Below, one piece after another: positions 6,826-15,049 of a stretch of 34,736 nt of DNA. Numbering within the stretch: position 1 is the first letter of the stretch; each line of letters opens with the position of its first letter. A program made the translations under genes and the position numbers. Origin of the DNA: an uncultured Gammaproteobacteria bacterium (GTDB taxonomy: Bacteria > Pseudomonadota > Gammaproteobacteria > Enterobacterales > Succinivibrionaceae); contig OMZC01000046.1 in assembly GCA_900315395.1 (NCBI GenBank), positions 1 through 34,736 on the forward strand, written 5' to 3'. Under the pieces are notes generated by a model that saw nothing but the letters and a program-made list of their open reading frames with translations, was not told the DNA's origin and did no database searches.

Positions 6826-7737
6826 ATGAGAAAGAAATATCGTCCTAAAACTAAACTAGAACTCAGAAAACTCATCTTAAATGAGGAAATTGAACTAGCA
6901 CAAATTGATACTTCTAGAATCACTGATATGAGCCATTTGTTTGAACCTACCCTAAGGGGAGGAGATCAGGCTCGATTCTTTTTTGATGGCATCGAAACAT
7001 GGGATGTATCTAACGTAACCGACATGAGCTATATGTTCTGTTATGCTAAGAATTTTAACGAGCCATTAAACTCATGGAATGTCTCTAAGGTAAAGAACAT
7101 GCGTGGCATGTTCCAGTTTGCCTCTTCCTTTAATCAGCCTTTAGATAAGTGGGATGTATCCTCTGTTGAGAACATGTCATCAATGTTCTACGATGCTGCA
7201 GCTTTCAGCCAAAATCTTGATAGCTGGAATGTATCTAAAGTAAAGACTATGCGATTCATGTTCATGTACGCAAGATACTTCAACAAAAAGCCTACCTGGA
7301 ATATCGACCATGTAGAAGACGTTGTAGGTATGTACTACGGTACACCTATCGTTTATGTTGATCCTGATTTAGCATGTGGTATCGATCCTGAATTAGAGAA
7401 ACTTGCAGCTCAAGAAAGCCTAGATCATCAGCTAAACAGTGTTCTTGAGAGCGATGGCATTGCCCGCTTTGCTAAAGATCTTGTAGATAAGACTCAGGAT
7501 ATTGCCTCAACTGTAAGTAGTGCCATTGACAGGAAAGTAGAAGCTACAGTCGATGAAGAGTCTGTAACTGAAGAAGCTACAGCTGCTAATGAGCCTGCTA
7601 ATGAAATAGTTAAAGAAAAGTCTGTAGATGAAGAGCCTATAAATCTTAATGATCCAAAGGTAAAAAGACTAAAGGATCTATTAGATAAAGGTTTAATCGA
7701 ACAGGACGAGTATGACCTTCTTACCAAAGGAAAGTAA
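6826..7737 (+). CDS. BspA-like DUF285 repeat protein with C-terminal SHOCT domain
   Basis: A 303-residue protein. Residues about 20-180 are built of DUF285 (BspA-type leucine-rich-like) repeats of about 33 residues with the phrase W(D/N)VSxVxxMxxMFxxAxxFNxPL; four good copies and a degenerate one can be followed. A linker of about 85 acidic, low-complexity residues follows (about 190-270). The end, DPKVKRLKDLLDKGLIEQDEYDLLTKGK, is a typical SHOCT domain, often found in oligomerising or membrane-associated proteins. There is no signal peptide, although DUF285 proteins are usually called surface proteins, so it is either cytoplasmic or exported another way. The stand-alone gene ends at its own terminator. 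Domains: confident. Function: unknown. Confidence 0.82.
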   Translation: MRKKYRPKTKLELRKLILNEEIELAQIDTSRITDMSHLFEPTLRGGDQARFFFDGIETWDVSNVTDMSYMFCYAKNFNEPLNSWNVSKVKNMRGMFQFASSFNQPLDKWDVSSVENMSSMFYDAAAFSQNLDSWNVSKVKTMRFMFMYARYFNKKPTWNIDHVEDVVGMYYGTPIVYVDPDLACGIDPELEKLAAQESLDHQLNSVLESDGIARFAKDLVDKTQDIASTVSSAIDRKVEATVDEESVTEEATAANEPANEIVKEKSVDEEPINLNDPKVKRLKDLLDKGLIEQDEYDLLTKGK

Positions 7738-7784
7738 GTAACGAATTAACATTTTGATTCTCTGTAGTTATTTTTTGTCTTTTT

Positions 7785-7813
7785 GATCTGGTCTATGGCC
7801 AGATCTTTTTTTT
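7785..7813 (+). terminator. Rho-independent terminator of the DUF285 gene
   Basis: GATCTGG (7785-7791) pairs with CCAGATC (7799-7805) and is followed by eight T residues. It lies three bases before the -35 box of the next gene. Confidence 0.85.
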
Positions 7814-7815
7814 AC

Positions 7816-7855
7816 TTGACAAAGTAAACATACGTTCACTAATATAAGTGAACGT
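7816..7855 (+). promoter_or_regulatory. tetR promoter with embedded operator palindrome
   Basis: A perfect -35 TTGACA (7816-7821) and -10-like TAATAT (7840-7845) are 18 nt apart. ACGTTCACT (7832-7840) and AGTGAACGT (7847-7855) form a perfect 9-bp-arm dyad with a 6-nt spacer that overlaps the -10. This is the expected layout of a TetR-family autorepression operator. Confidence 0.78.
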
Positions 7856-7884
7856 TAGGTTACAAGTAAATAAAAGAGATTATC

Positions 7885-8493
7885 ATGACATCTACTAAAG
7901 ATAAGATCTTAAAAGCTTCTTTACATTTATTTGCTAAAAGTGGCTTTGATGCTGTTTCTACAAGTCAAATTGCAGATTCTTTGTCTATTACCAAAGGTGC
8001 TCTTTACAGGCACTTTGAAAGTAAACAGGCAATCTTTGATGCCATCCTTTTAAAGATGGAACAAAACGATAAAGACAAAGCAGATAAAAACAAGGTACCT
8101 GCAAACAGCGTTGGTAAGACTTCTAATGCTTATCAAAAGATATCACTTGAGGATGTGTTCAGATACTCTTTAGAAATGTTTAGGTATTGGACTGAAGATG
8201 ACTTTGCTGCATCTTTTAGAAAGATCTTAACCATTGAGCAGTACAAGTCTGAAAAAATGCAAGCTCTCTATGCTCAGTATTTATCCTCAGGACCTGTTGC
8301 ATATGTAAGTGACATCTTTAGGGGTCTCAAGATTAAAGATCCTTATGCTCAAGCCTCACGTTTCTGTTCAGTGTTGTTTATGTATTACGCTTTATATGAC
8401 TGTGCTCAAGATAAAACACAGGTTAAACAGCAATTTGAAAGATCACTTGTAGCTGTAACTTTGGATATAAAAAGGATGATTTCATCAAAGTAG
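7885..8493 (+). CDS. TetR/AcrR-family transcriptional regulator
   Basis: A 202-residue protein with the standard N-terminal TetR HTH at about residues 5-52: TKDKILKASLHLFAKSGFDAVSTSQIADSLSITKGALYRHFESKQAIFDAIL. The C-terminal ligand-binding region is helical and shows no recognised subfamily signature. The palindrome overlapping its own promoter argues for autorepression. No efflux pump or enzyme is co-directional; the nearest candidates are the convergent decarboxylase-like gene and, further away, an MFS transporter. The regulon cannot be told from this window. Confidence 0.88.
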   Translation: MTSTKDKILKASLHLFAKSGFDAVSTSQIADSLSITKGALYRHFESKQAIFDAILLKMEQNDKDKADKNKVPANSVGKTSNAYQKISLEDVFRYSLEMFRYWTEDDFAASFRKILTIEQYKSEKMQALYAQYLSSGPVAYVSDIFRGLKIKDPYAQASRFCSVLFMYYALYDCAQDKTQVKQQFERSLVAVTLDIKRMISSK

Positions 8494-8565
8494 GAATGTT
8501 AGTTGGTTTTAGCTGATGTTAGTTGAGGTATTGAATTAGATTGAATCTTAAATTCAAGAACGGCT

Positions 8566-8594
8566 AAAAAGGATCTTCTACTAGAAGATCCTTT
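8566..8594 (-). terminator. terminator between convergent genes
   Basis: AAAGGATCTTCTA (8568-8580) and TAGAAGATCCTTT (8582-8594) form a perfect 13-bp-arm hairpin around a single base. The run of T is on the minus strand, so it mainly ends the minus-strand decarboxylase-like gene, and more weakly the tetR transcript. Confidence 0.75.
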
Positions 8595-8611
8595 ACCTGA
8601 CATAGTTGTAT

Positions 8612-9691
8612 TTACTTCTTATGAGATTTCTTTTGCTTACCTAAAGCTTTATCTATTTTATCAGTCTTGATAGCACCATCTAAAACAGGTGTTTTGTTAT
8701 CTTTAGCTACAACATCAGCAGTGTCTTCATTTGATTTGTCCTCATGAACATCGGACTTATCTTCAGCTTGAACTAGAGCTTTACTATCAGACTTTTTGTC
8801 TTTCTTTTTAGATTTTGTCTGCTCTTTATTTGCTTCTTTAGCATCAGCATTTTCATCAGATTTTTTATCTGATTTATCTGCAGTTGCTTTTTCTTTAGCG
8901 CTCTTATCTTCAGTCTTTTTATCTGACTTCTTATCTTCTTTTACTTGAGACTTTACTTTATCTAAAGAGGTGATCACAGTTACTTTTTTAGCATTCTTTA
9001 CAGCTCTAATTGCCTCAGATGACTTGATGTAGCCTGAGAAGATTGATGTCGCTTCTATTAAAGAGAGTAAGTCTTCTTTTGTGTTGCCAGTCTTTAAAGC
9101 AGCATTTACATGCTCTGTTAAGGTCTGAGCTGAAGCATTTGATGAGATCACAATGAACAGAGCTAACAGCTCTTTAGTCTTATAAGTTAAGAGTGTTCTT
9201 TCATAGAATTTCTTGAATACAAACTCATCAATGCTCTTTTTAAAGGTATTAGTAGCATCATTCTCACTGATACCAAAACCAGTTCTTGAATCAAAGATGC
9301 GATGCCTTAAATCAATATTTGCGGCATCGTCAGTTACAGCATAGTCTTGTTTAGAAAGTGATAATTCATTCTTACCTACGAACTTAGCTACTTCCTTTAA
9401 GAAAGGATAGACACTTACAATTCCTAAGAATGGTACAGCAAAGTACAGGCATTCTTTTAGGTATGAAATGTTGAAATCTTTGTCATCGATTAGATCAGGC
9501 AAGATCTTTTTGAATAGTTCAAAGCTGTTTGAACCTAATAACACACCTGTAAGAGCTGTTTTAAACTCTGGTGTCTTAAAGTCTAAAGCTTTTTGGTTGT
9601 CTTCTTTAGTATTCTTAGTGAGAATTGCTACGAGTTCAGGATCTGAAACGATGATTGCTTTCAGATAGTGAGGTAATTTTTCATTTTTCAT
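8612..9691 (-). CDS. Carboxymuconolactone-decarboxylase-like protein with long charged tail
   Basis: A 359-residue protein. About residues 155-235 match the carboxymuconolactone decarboxylase (CMD/AhpD-like) helical pattern: VFKKFYERTLLTYKTKELLALFIVISS, then LTEHVNAALKTGNTKEDLLSLIEATSIFSGY. An earlier segment (about 40-105, GVLLGSNSFELFKK and LKECLYFAVPFLGIVSVYPFLKEV) looks like a second, more degenerate half, so it may be a tandem CMD protein. The CxxC redox pair of AhpD is absent; only one Cys exists. From about residue 245 the protein is a Lys/Asp/Glu/Ser-rich tail of over 100 residues, unusual for this family. The AGGAAG ribosome site lies within a hairpin arm. Fold: fairly confident. Activity: uncertain. 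Confidence 0.62.
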   Translation of the reverse strand: MKNEKLPHYLKAIIVSDPELVAILTKNTKEDNQKALDFKTPEFKTALTGVLLGSNSFELFKKILPDLIDDKDFNISYLKECLYFAVPFLGIVSVYPFLKEVAKFVGKNELSLSKQDYAVTDDAANIDLRHRIFDSRTGFGISENDATNTFKKSIDEFVFKKFYERTLLTYKTKELLALFIVISSNASAQTLTEHVNAALKTGNTKEDLLSLIEATSIFSGYIKSSEAIRAVKNAKKVTVITSLDKVKSQVKEDKKSDKKTEDKSAKEKATADKSDKKSDENADAKEANKEQTKSKKKDKKSDSKALVQAEDKSDVHEDKSNEDTADVVAKDNKTPVLDGAIKTDKIDKALGKQKKSHKK

Positions 9692-9692
9692 A

Positions 9693-9729
9693 AAACTTCC
9701 TAAATAAGTAGTACGTATATAGGAAGTTT
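9693..9729 (-). promoter_or_regulatory. 5' leader hairpin covering the ribosome site of the CMD-like gene
   Basis: AAACTTCCTA (9693-9702) and TAGGAAGTTT (9720-9729) are exact reverse complements 17 nt apart. Read on the minus strand, the arm nearest the ATG contains the AGGAAG Shine-Dalgarno, so folding would hide it. It could be a translational switch, or a DNA operator. Confidence 0.55.
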
Positions 9730-9761
9730 AAATTTCGCTAGTAAAGTTCAGATCCTATTAT

Positions 9762-9833
9762 TGTTAAATTTGTGTTAAATATAATTTCCACTCTTGCTAA
9801 GATTTTGTTAAATCACTTTGCACAAATTTAACA
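9762..9833. promoter_or_regulatory. four copies of TGTTAAAT upstream of the CMD-like gene
   Basis: TGTTAAAT occurs at 9762-9769, 9773-9780 and 9806-9813, and inverted (ATTTAACA) at 9826-9833. The clustering in one intergenic gap suggests a binding array for a regulator. The protein that reads it is unknown, and AT richness makes chance copies possible. Confidence 0.4.
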
Positions 9834-9894
9834 TTCATTACTCAGATGACCTTACTCTTAAAAATGCTTTAAACATGTAGTAAACGTTAGTTTA

Positions 9895-11484
9895 CTAAAA
9901 TTCAACATATTTAATGTTCCATACAGTGTCTTGAGTATTAGCCTCACAATTGATGTTGACTAATAGACCTATGTCTGCAAACTTTTTAAGCATAGGGAGG
10001 CTTTCACTCTCTTTAATTTTGCAGATAGCATCTTTGGTATCAAGTTTAGAGTTAATCCTAATAAAGATTACAAACTTGTATTTGTCATCTCTATAGTTAT
10101 ATTTTGGTATGTAAACAAGATCTGCTAAGCCTTTAAAACTTGGGGCGTTTTGAAGAGGTATAAAGTAATATCTCTCAGTAGCCAAAAGAGAAAGAAGTAC
10201 GGATTTCTTAAGATTTAATTCAGTTTTTGAACCAAATAAAGAGGAATTGCTCTCAAATCCTCTTTTGATGAACAGATTAAAGAGCTCTGATGCTCTTTTT
10301 TCGTCTTTTAAGATTAAGCTCTCTAGTATTTCATTAGAAGCACTCAGTGAATCTTTATACTCTTGCCAATTTAGTTCTTCTATTGTGCTTACAAGATCAT
10401 TTCTTGTTTCCTCAGTAGGCGGAAAAGCGCTTCCTGTTTCTATGTCGTATGTTAGGTAACCTAGTGTCACTAAATATAAAAGGACAGCATCCTTATTGTT
10501 TAAGTGAGTGTTTAGGTTATTCATGCTCAATAGATCAAGATTTGAAATTTTATCTCCTGCGCAAAGTCTTATTAGATCATCATGCAAAGTGCCAAAATCG
10601 TTTGATATGGCATTTTTCATGTAGCCACATGTTGCAGTATGTGACCAATAGGGGAAGTAATCTTGCATCCAAACAAGTCTTGAAATTTCAAAAGGGTTGT
10701 AGACGGTATATTCTCCAAAACGGTAGCCTTTATACCAAAGTCTAACCTTATCAAGATCAAGATTATGTTCTCTACATAGCTTTGCAACTTCATCCTCGGT
10801 ATATCCGCAGAATTTTGCAATAGGACCTGAATTTGCCATGGTAAATTCGATGAAATTATTTAGCGATGACTGAGAATCAAATCGAATTAGAGGCAAAATT
10901 CCTGTCATATAGACAAGAGAAATGCTATTTGTACAAGTAGTCTCTTTAAATAGTCTTCTTAGTACGTCAAGATATTTTTCAATGAACGCAGGATCATCTT
11001 TGTAGCGTTCAATTGGAAAATCCCATTCATCTATAATAAAAATGAACTTTCTACCTGTTCTTGGTAGTATCTCGTTCAAGTAGACAGGCTCTTGTTCTGA
11101 TGCAAGTTCTGGATATTGCTCAACTAGTTCATGAGTAAGTTTTCGATTAAAACACTGAAGATAAGTTTCATCAGAACCTGTTGCAGGCTCATATGATTGC
11201 ATATCTAGAAAGATGACGTCATGTTTATTAAGGTGAGTTTCAAAGTCAGGATCTTTTGCAATTTCAAGATTTGAAAAGAGTTCCTTTGAATCACAGCCTT
11301 TTGAATAGTAAGCATTTAGCGTACGTGCAGTAGCTGACTTTCCAAAGCGTCTTGCCCTAGTAACACAGACAAAACGATTCTCTGTGTCGATAAGCTTATT
11401 TAAAAAGGATATTATTCCAGTCTTGTCGACATAATTTGATCTAAAAAGGCTTTTGAATAATACGTTGTCTTCATTTATGCACAT
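9895..11484 (-). CDS. AAA-ATPase-like / PD-(D/E)XK nuclease family protein (DUF1703 type)
   Basis: A 529-residue protein of the large family with an N-terminal AAA-ATPase-like module and a C-terminal PD-(D/E)XK nuclease-like domain, common in gut bacteria. The N-terminus shows YVDKTGII and the P-loop variant RARRFGKSATARTL (K49, S50). KFIFIIDEWDFPIE is the Walker B region. The central part has the usual WYKGYRFGEYTVYNPFEI block. The C-terminal nuclease core has KGLADLVYIP for the first acidic residue, but the following strand reads FVIFIRINS where the family has an E-x-K, so the catalytic pair seems lost. It lies 25 nt after the MFS gene and may be co-transcribed. The role is unknown; some relatives are linked to defence or mobile DNA. 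Confidence 0.8.
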   Translation of the reverse strand: MCINEDNVLFKSLFRSNYVDKTGIISFLNKLIDTENRFVCVTRARRFGKSATARTLNAYYSKGCDSKELFSNLEIAKDPDFETHLNKHDVIFLDMQSYEPATGSDETYLQCFNRKLTHELVEQYPELASEQEPVYLNEILPRTGRKFIFIIDEWDFPIERYKDDPAFIEKYLDVLRRLFKETTCTNSISLVYMTGILPLIRFDSQSSLNNFIEFTMANSGPIAKFCGYTEDEVAKLCREHNLDLDKVRLWYKGYRFGEYTVYNPFEISRLVWMQDYFPYWSHTATCGYMKNAISNDFGTLHDDLIRLCAGDKISNLDLLSMNNLNTHLNNKDAVLLYLVTLGYLTYDIETGSAFPPTEETRNDLVSTIEELNWQEYKDSLSASNEILESLILKDEKRASELFNLFIKRGFESNSSLFGSKTELNLKKSVLLSLLATERYYFIPLQNAPSFKGLADLVYIPKYNYRDDKYKFVIFIRINSKLDTKDAICKIKESESLPMLKKFADIGLLVNINCEANTQDTVWNIKYVEF

Positions 11485-11509
11485 GAGAGCCTACTTAAAT
11501 ATGTTTGAT

Positions 11510-12715
11510 TTATAAAATAACCGAGCGTTTACTATGTTGTCTTAAAATATACCAACACAGTGCACACATCACTATTGTTAATGCACCTACAAAGGAAAAG
11601 ATCATCTCAAGACCGAATCTGTCTGCTAAGAGACCTAAAAGAGCGGGTCCTACAAGAACTCCAGAATAGCCTATGGTTCCTACTGTAGAGATTGCAGCAG
11701 ATTTATTCTTGCCACAGTTTTTTGCAACAGTTGAGATAATTACAGGTACTACATTACCTAGAGCAAGACCTGCAATTGCAAAACAAGAGATCACAACTAC
11801 TGCATCATGATGAAAGGCGATAAATTGCAAAATCACACAGGCAATTAAACTACCTGTACAGAGTAATTTGGTACCACCAATTTTAGTTACCAGTCTGTCA
11901 CCAATTAACCTCATAAAAGCAACAGCGCATTGGAAGATCGCATAACCAATAGCTGCAAGCTCTAAGCTTACATTGCACTTAACATTAAGGTACACACCAC
12001 TCCAGTCATAGACCATACCTTCACATAAGAACATCAATAAACAGGCGATACCTGCCATTACAATGTGAAACTTTGTAAAGTTATCTTTGTAATTTAAAAC
12101 TGAAGTGTCTGGATTATCAATCTTTTTAGACATATCCTCTTTTGTCTTATCAGTTCTCTGTCCATGAGTGTTAATAAGATGTCTGTGACAATAAACTATA
12201 AGTAACAGACAGGGAATAGTTATCATTACAGAGACACTAAATGGTGATAGTCCCATAGGCAGCAACACAGGATAAATAATAGCTGAAAAGATACAGCCTA
12301 TAGTTGCATAAGCCTGAAATCCTGAGAGCAGATGCTGTTTTGTCAGATCTTCAAAGTAAGTACCGTAGATGTTGTTGGCAACCTCGAGCAAGCCTATAAA
12401 GAATCCCCATAAAGTTACTGCAACAATAGCAGGAACATATCCAATAGTAGAACTACTTATAGTAAGTACTGTCAGAAATAACAGCACCAATGCCAAGATA
12501 ATTACATTCTTAACACCAAATCTTTTGCAGAGGATGCCAGCTATTGGCATGCCGATCACAGCACCTATACCAAAAGAGAGTAAAAGCTGCGCATAAAAGA
12601 TGTCATCTAATGACAATCTGTTTTTAACGTAAGGCATAATGGCAGCCCATGGCGCCATACCAATTCCTGTAAGCAGAAAAGATAGTTTGCCTGCTAACTT
12701 TGACTGTTCGTACAT
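11510..12715 (-). CDS. MFS transporter, YbjJ-like
   Basis: A major facilitator of about 401 residues with roughly 12 hydrophobic segments. The start is uncertain: the reading frame extends to a TTG at 12763, but the ATG at 12715 (MYEQSKLAGKLSFLL) places a normal short N-terminus before the first membrane helix. Neither has a strong ribosome site. GMAPWAAIMPYVKNRLSLDD near the N-terminus and IAGILCKRFGVKNVI in the loop after helix 2 recall the YbjJ/fucose-permease-like branch. The second half has the loop ALLGLLADRFGLEMIF. A hydrophilic loop of about 30 residues separates the two halves. The substrate cannot be told. It precedes the AAA-ATPase-like gene on the same strand. Confidence 0.8.
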   Translation of the reverse strand: MYEQSKLAGKLSFLLTGIGMAPWAAIMPYVKNRLSLDDIFYAQLLLSFGIGAVIGMPIAGILCKRFGVKNVIILALVLLFLTVLTISSSTIGYVPAIVAVTLWGFFIGLLEVANNIYGTYFEDLTKQHLLSGFQAYATIGCIFSAIIYPVLLPMGLSPFSVSVMITIPCLLLIVYCHRHLINTHGQRTDKTKEDMSKKIDNPDTSVLNYKDNFTKFHIVMAGIACLLMFLCEGMVYDWSGVYLNVKCNVSLELAAIGYAIFQCAVAFMRLIGDRLVTKIGGTKLLCTGSLIACVILQFIAFHHDAVVVISCFAIAGLALGNVVPVIISTVAKNCGKNKSAAISTVGTIGYSGVLVGPALLGLLADRFGLEMIFSFVGALTIVMCALCWYILRQHSKRSVIL

Positions 12716-12909
12716 CGTAGTTTCTATATATTCATTGCCACTAGTAGCTCTAGATGAGCGCAAGTTGTTTTATATACTATACCATGCACATTCTAGGTTA
12801 GTCTCAACCTTTACTTTTTATGAAGATCTTTTACTGAAATTTCTCAAGAATTTACTGCTCATTCTCTAAGATTATGTACAGTAAAGCGCTTTTATAAAGT
12901 TAGATAAGC

Positions 12910-12946
12910 GCTCTAGTTCGTAAATTAGAGCCAAGTTGCATATAAT
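12910..12946 (+). promoter_or_regulatory. promoter of the Sel1-repeat lipoprotein gene
   Basis: A consensus -10 TATAAT (12941-12946) lies 26 nt before the start codon with a weak -35. The dyad GCTCTA (12910-12915) / TAGAGC (12926-12931) overlaps the -35 position and may be an operator. Confidence 0.5.
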
Positions 12947-12972
12947 AGGAGTAGATAACAAAAGGTCCATTT

Positions 12973-14514
12973 ATGCATATTCAAAAAATAACTACTGCTT
13001 TTGACAGAAATAATTTAGATAAAAACAGCTTCAACAAAAAACGAGTTTTAAATTCTCTTGCTATCACCTCTGCAATCTTACTAGGTTCTGTAGTTCTAAC
13101 AGCTTGCTTTAAAACAGAGACAGAAAAGGCTGAAATAAAGTGTCAGTCAGGAGATGCTGTATCGTGTGTAAATGCTGCTAAAGCTTATGCCTCTGGAAAA
13201 GACAGTAAAGGCAACAGTGTTGAAAAAAGCTCTGATAAGTCAAAACAGTTATTCTTAAAAGCATGTGACCTTGGAAATGGAGAGATCTGCTCTTCAATTG
13301 CAGCAGAATTTGTAATTCCAAATACCGCTCAAACAGACTTTGTTGCAGCCGAAGAGTTCTATAAAAAAGCCTGTAACTTTGGTTACTATCAGGCCTGTGG
13401 CAATTTAGGCTTAATTGAGATTAAGTCACCAGATTTAAGACACAGCTATGCTCTAGCTAAAGACGCATTTGAAAAAGGGTGTAAAGGAGATGATGGAAAG
13501 TCCTGCACTTATTTAGGTGTCATGTATGAAAAAGGCGACACTGTAAAGCAGAGTATTAAAAAGGCATTAGAACTTTACACTAAGGGCTGTGAATTAAAAT
13601 ACGGTCAGGGCTGTACCAATATCGGTACGGTTTACTATGCAGGTATCGGTGTTGATGTGTCCTACCTAAAAGCAGCTGAGCACTTTAGAAAAGCCTGTCT
13701 TTTAGATAATGGTCAGGGGTGTACCAGTCTTGGCAATATGTACGCTAATGGTAACGGCTTGCCTCGAGACATTAAATTAGGTCATGACATGTTTGATAAG
13801 GCCTGTTCTTTAAATGATGCAAGAGGCTGTGCAAACTTAGGTTTAATGTACCAGAAAGGCATTAGTGTAAAAACAGATGCTAAAAAGGCAGTAAAGCTTC
13901 TAACTAAGAGTTGCTCTATGAATGATCCTCAAGGCTGTCTGTATTTAGGTTATGCCTATGAAAGAGGCTTTGGTGTAGATAAAGATTTAAAGAAAGCATT
14001 TAAATCTTATGAATTAAGCTGTGCTGGGGACAATGGTAATGCCTGTTCAAGCCTTGGCATTATGTATATCAATGGAGTGGTCGTAAAAGAAGACTTTAAA
14101 GCTGCCCATGATCTTTTTGACAAGAGCTGTTCCTTAGGCTCAGTTGAAGGCTGTACTAATTTAGGTACTGTCTATCAGAACGGAGAAGGTGTAGAGCGCG
14201 ACTACACTAAAGCCTTCAAACTCTTTAATACAAGCTGTTCACTTCACGATTCACTTGCCTGCGCAAATCTTGGGATTATGTATACCTTTGGACAGGGTAT
14301 CAGCCCAAATCTTAAAAAAGCAAGAGAGTACTTTGACGTTTCCTGTAAGGGTAAAAATGCCTTAGGTTGCAACCTATTAGGCTATATCTATAAAGACAGT
14401 ATGGGCGTTAAACAGGATTTAAATCTTGCAAAAAAATACTTCGAATTAGCCTGTCAATTAGGCAATAACGATGGCTGTAAAAATAAAGATAGCCTAGATA
14501 AAAAAGCCAAATAA
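12973..14514 (+). CDS. Cysteine-rich Sel1-repeat (Hcp-like) lipoprotein
   Basis: A 513-residue secreted lipoprotein. An N-terminal extension of about 24 residues precedes a hydrophobic segment ending in the lipobox VLTAC (Cys 45). The mature protein is a solenoid of Sel1-like repeats of 35-38 residues. Each links to the next through a CX7C pair, as in Helicobacter cysteine-rich proteins; I count 13 such pairs (for example CSLNDARGC and CQLGNNDGC), so almost every repeat should carry a disulfide. Typical repeat phrase: LGxMYxxGxGVxxDxKKAxxxFxxxC. Such proteins act as envelope scaffolds or host-interaction factors; the role here is unknown. It is monocistronic with its own promoter. The family assignment is very secure. 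Confidence 0.9.
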   Translation: MHIQKITTAFDRNNLDKNSFNKKRVLNSLAITSAILLGSVVLTACFKTETEKAEIKCQSGDAVSCVNAAKAYASGKDSKGNSVEKSSDKSKQLFLKACDLGNGEICSSIAAEFVIPNTAQTDFVAAEEFYKKACNFGYYQACGNLGLIEIKSPDLRHSYALAKDAFEKGCKGDDGKSCTYLGVMYEKGDTVKQSIKKALELYTKGCELKYGQGCTNIGTVYYAGIGVDVSYLKAAEHFRKACLLDNGQGCTSLGNMYANGNGLPRDIKLGHDMFDKACSLNDARGCANLGLMYQKGISVKTDAKKAVKLLTKSCSMNDPQGCLYLGYAYERGFGVDKDLKKAFKSYELSCAGDNGNACSSLGIMYINGVVVKEDFKAAHDLFDKSCSLGSVEGCTNLGTVYQNGEGVERDYTKAFKLFNTSCSLHDSLACANLGIMYTFGQGISPNLKKAREYFDVSCKGKNALGCNLLGYIYKDSMGVKQDLNLAKKYFELACQLGNNDGCKNKDSLDKKAK

Positions 14515-14516
14515 TT

Positions 14517-14540
14517 AAGAAAACGGTTACATCGTTTCTT
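14517..14540 (+). terminator. weak terminator after the Sel1 lipoprotein gene
   Basis: AAGAAAACG (14517-14525) can pair with CGTTTCTT (14533-14540) with one bulged A. There is only a short T-rich stretch after it, so termination may be partial. Confidence 0.4.
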
Positions 14541-14579
14541 TATCTAAATTCTCTTCCGTAAAGCGTATGATCTATTGAA

Positions 14580-14608
14580 CATCTGATGCCCAAAATAAGC
14601 ATCAGATG
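14580..14608. repeat. perfect 10-bp-arm hairpin
   Basis: CATCTGATGC (14580-14589) pairs exactly with GCATCAGATG (14599-14608) around a 9-nt loop. No T-run follows. It may be an extra transcription stop or an RNA-stability element. Confidence 0.5.
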
Positions 14609-14835
14609 ATCTCCTGTCACAAGATTTTGCACAACAAAAATTTCTCCTGAAAATAGCAAAAAATCTAATATACTAGAAAAACTAGTGCTTAAAATTCTAC
14701 TTTTTTGATAAAAGTATTACACAATATTAACCTAACCTATCAAAAGGCTAGTGTATAGGTTATTCACTTTGTAGCATACCGTGTGATAACTCTAAAAAGT
14801 GTCTTAATCTATATAAATCAATAAGATAAAATTTG

Positions 14836-14849
14836 AAGTTGATCAACTT
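14836..14849. promoter_or_regulatory. 14-bp perfect palindrome upstream of chvE
   Basis: AAGTTGATCAACTT is a self-complementary site about 210 nt before the chvE promoter. It is a possible regulator binding site; the protein is unknown. Confidence 0.4.
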
Positions 14850-15049
14850 TAACGTTTCGGCTGTGCAATTTGCGTAATCGTTTGCGATTATAAAAATTTT
14901 CTAAATTATTAAATTAAAAATTCTACAAATTTTCTAAAATCTTAAAAATAATACTTGTAAAACAATAGGTTGTTTAAAAATATGATGTGTTTCCCATTTT
15001 TTAACAAGGAAAAATTTATTTTCGTGATTTTTTGAAATTAAAGCTCTAC

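Noticed and set aside
9878-9897. TAGTAAAC/GTTTACTA hairpin at the end of the AAA-ATPase-like gene as a terminator
   Set aside because: The dyad is real but overlaps the stop codon and has no T-run, so termination is not supported.
12639-12869. 76-codon plus-strand frame opposite the MFS gene start
   Set aside because: Antisense shadow extending into the intergenic region; no ribosome site or family resemblance.
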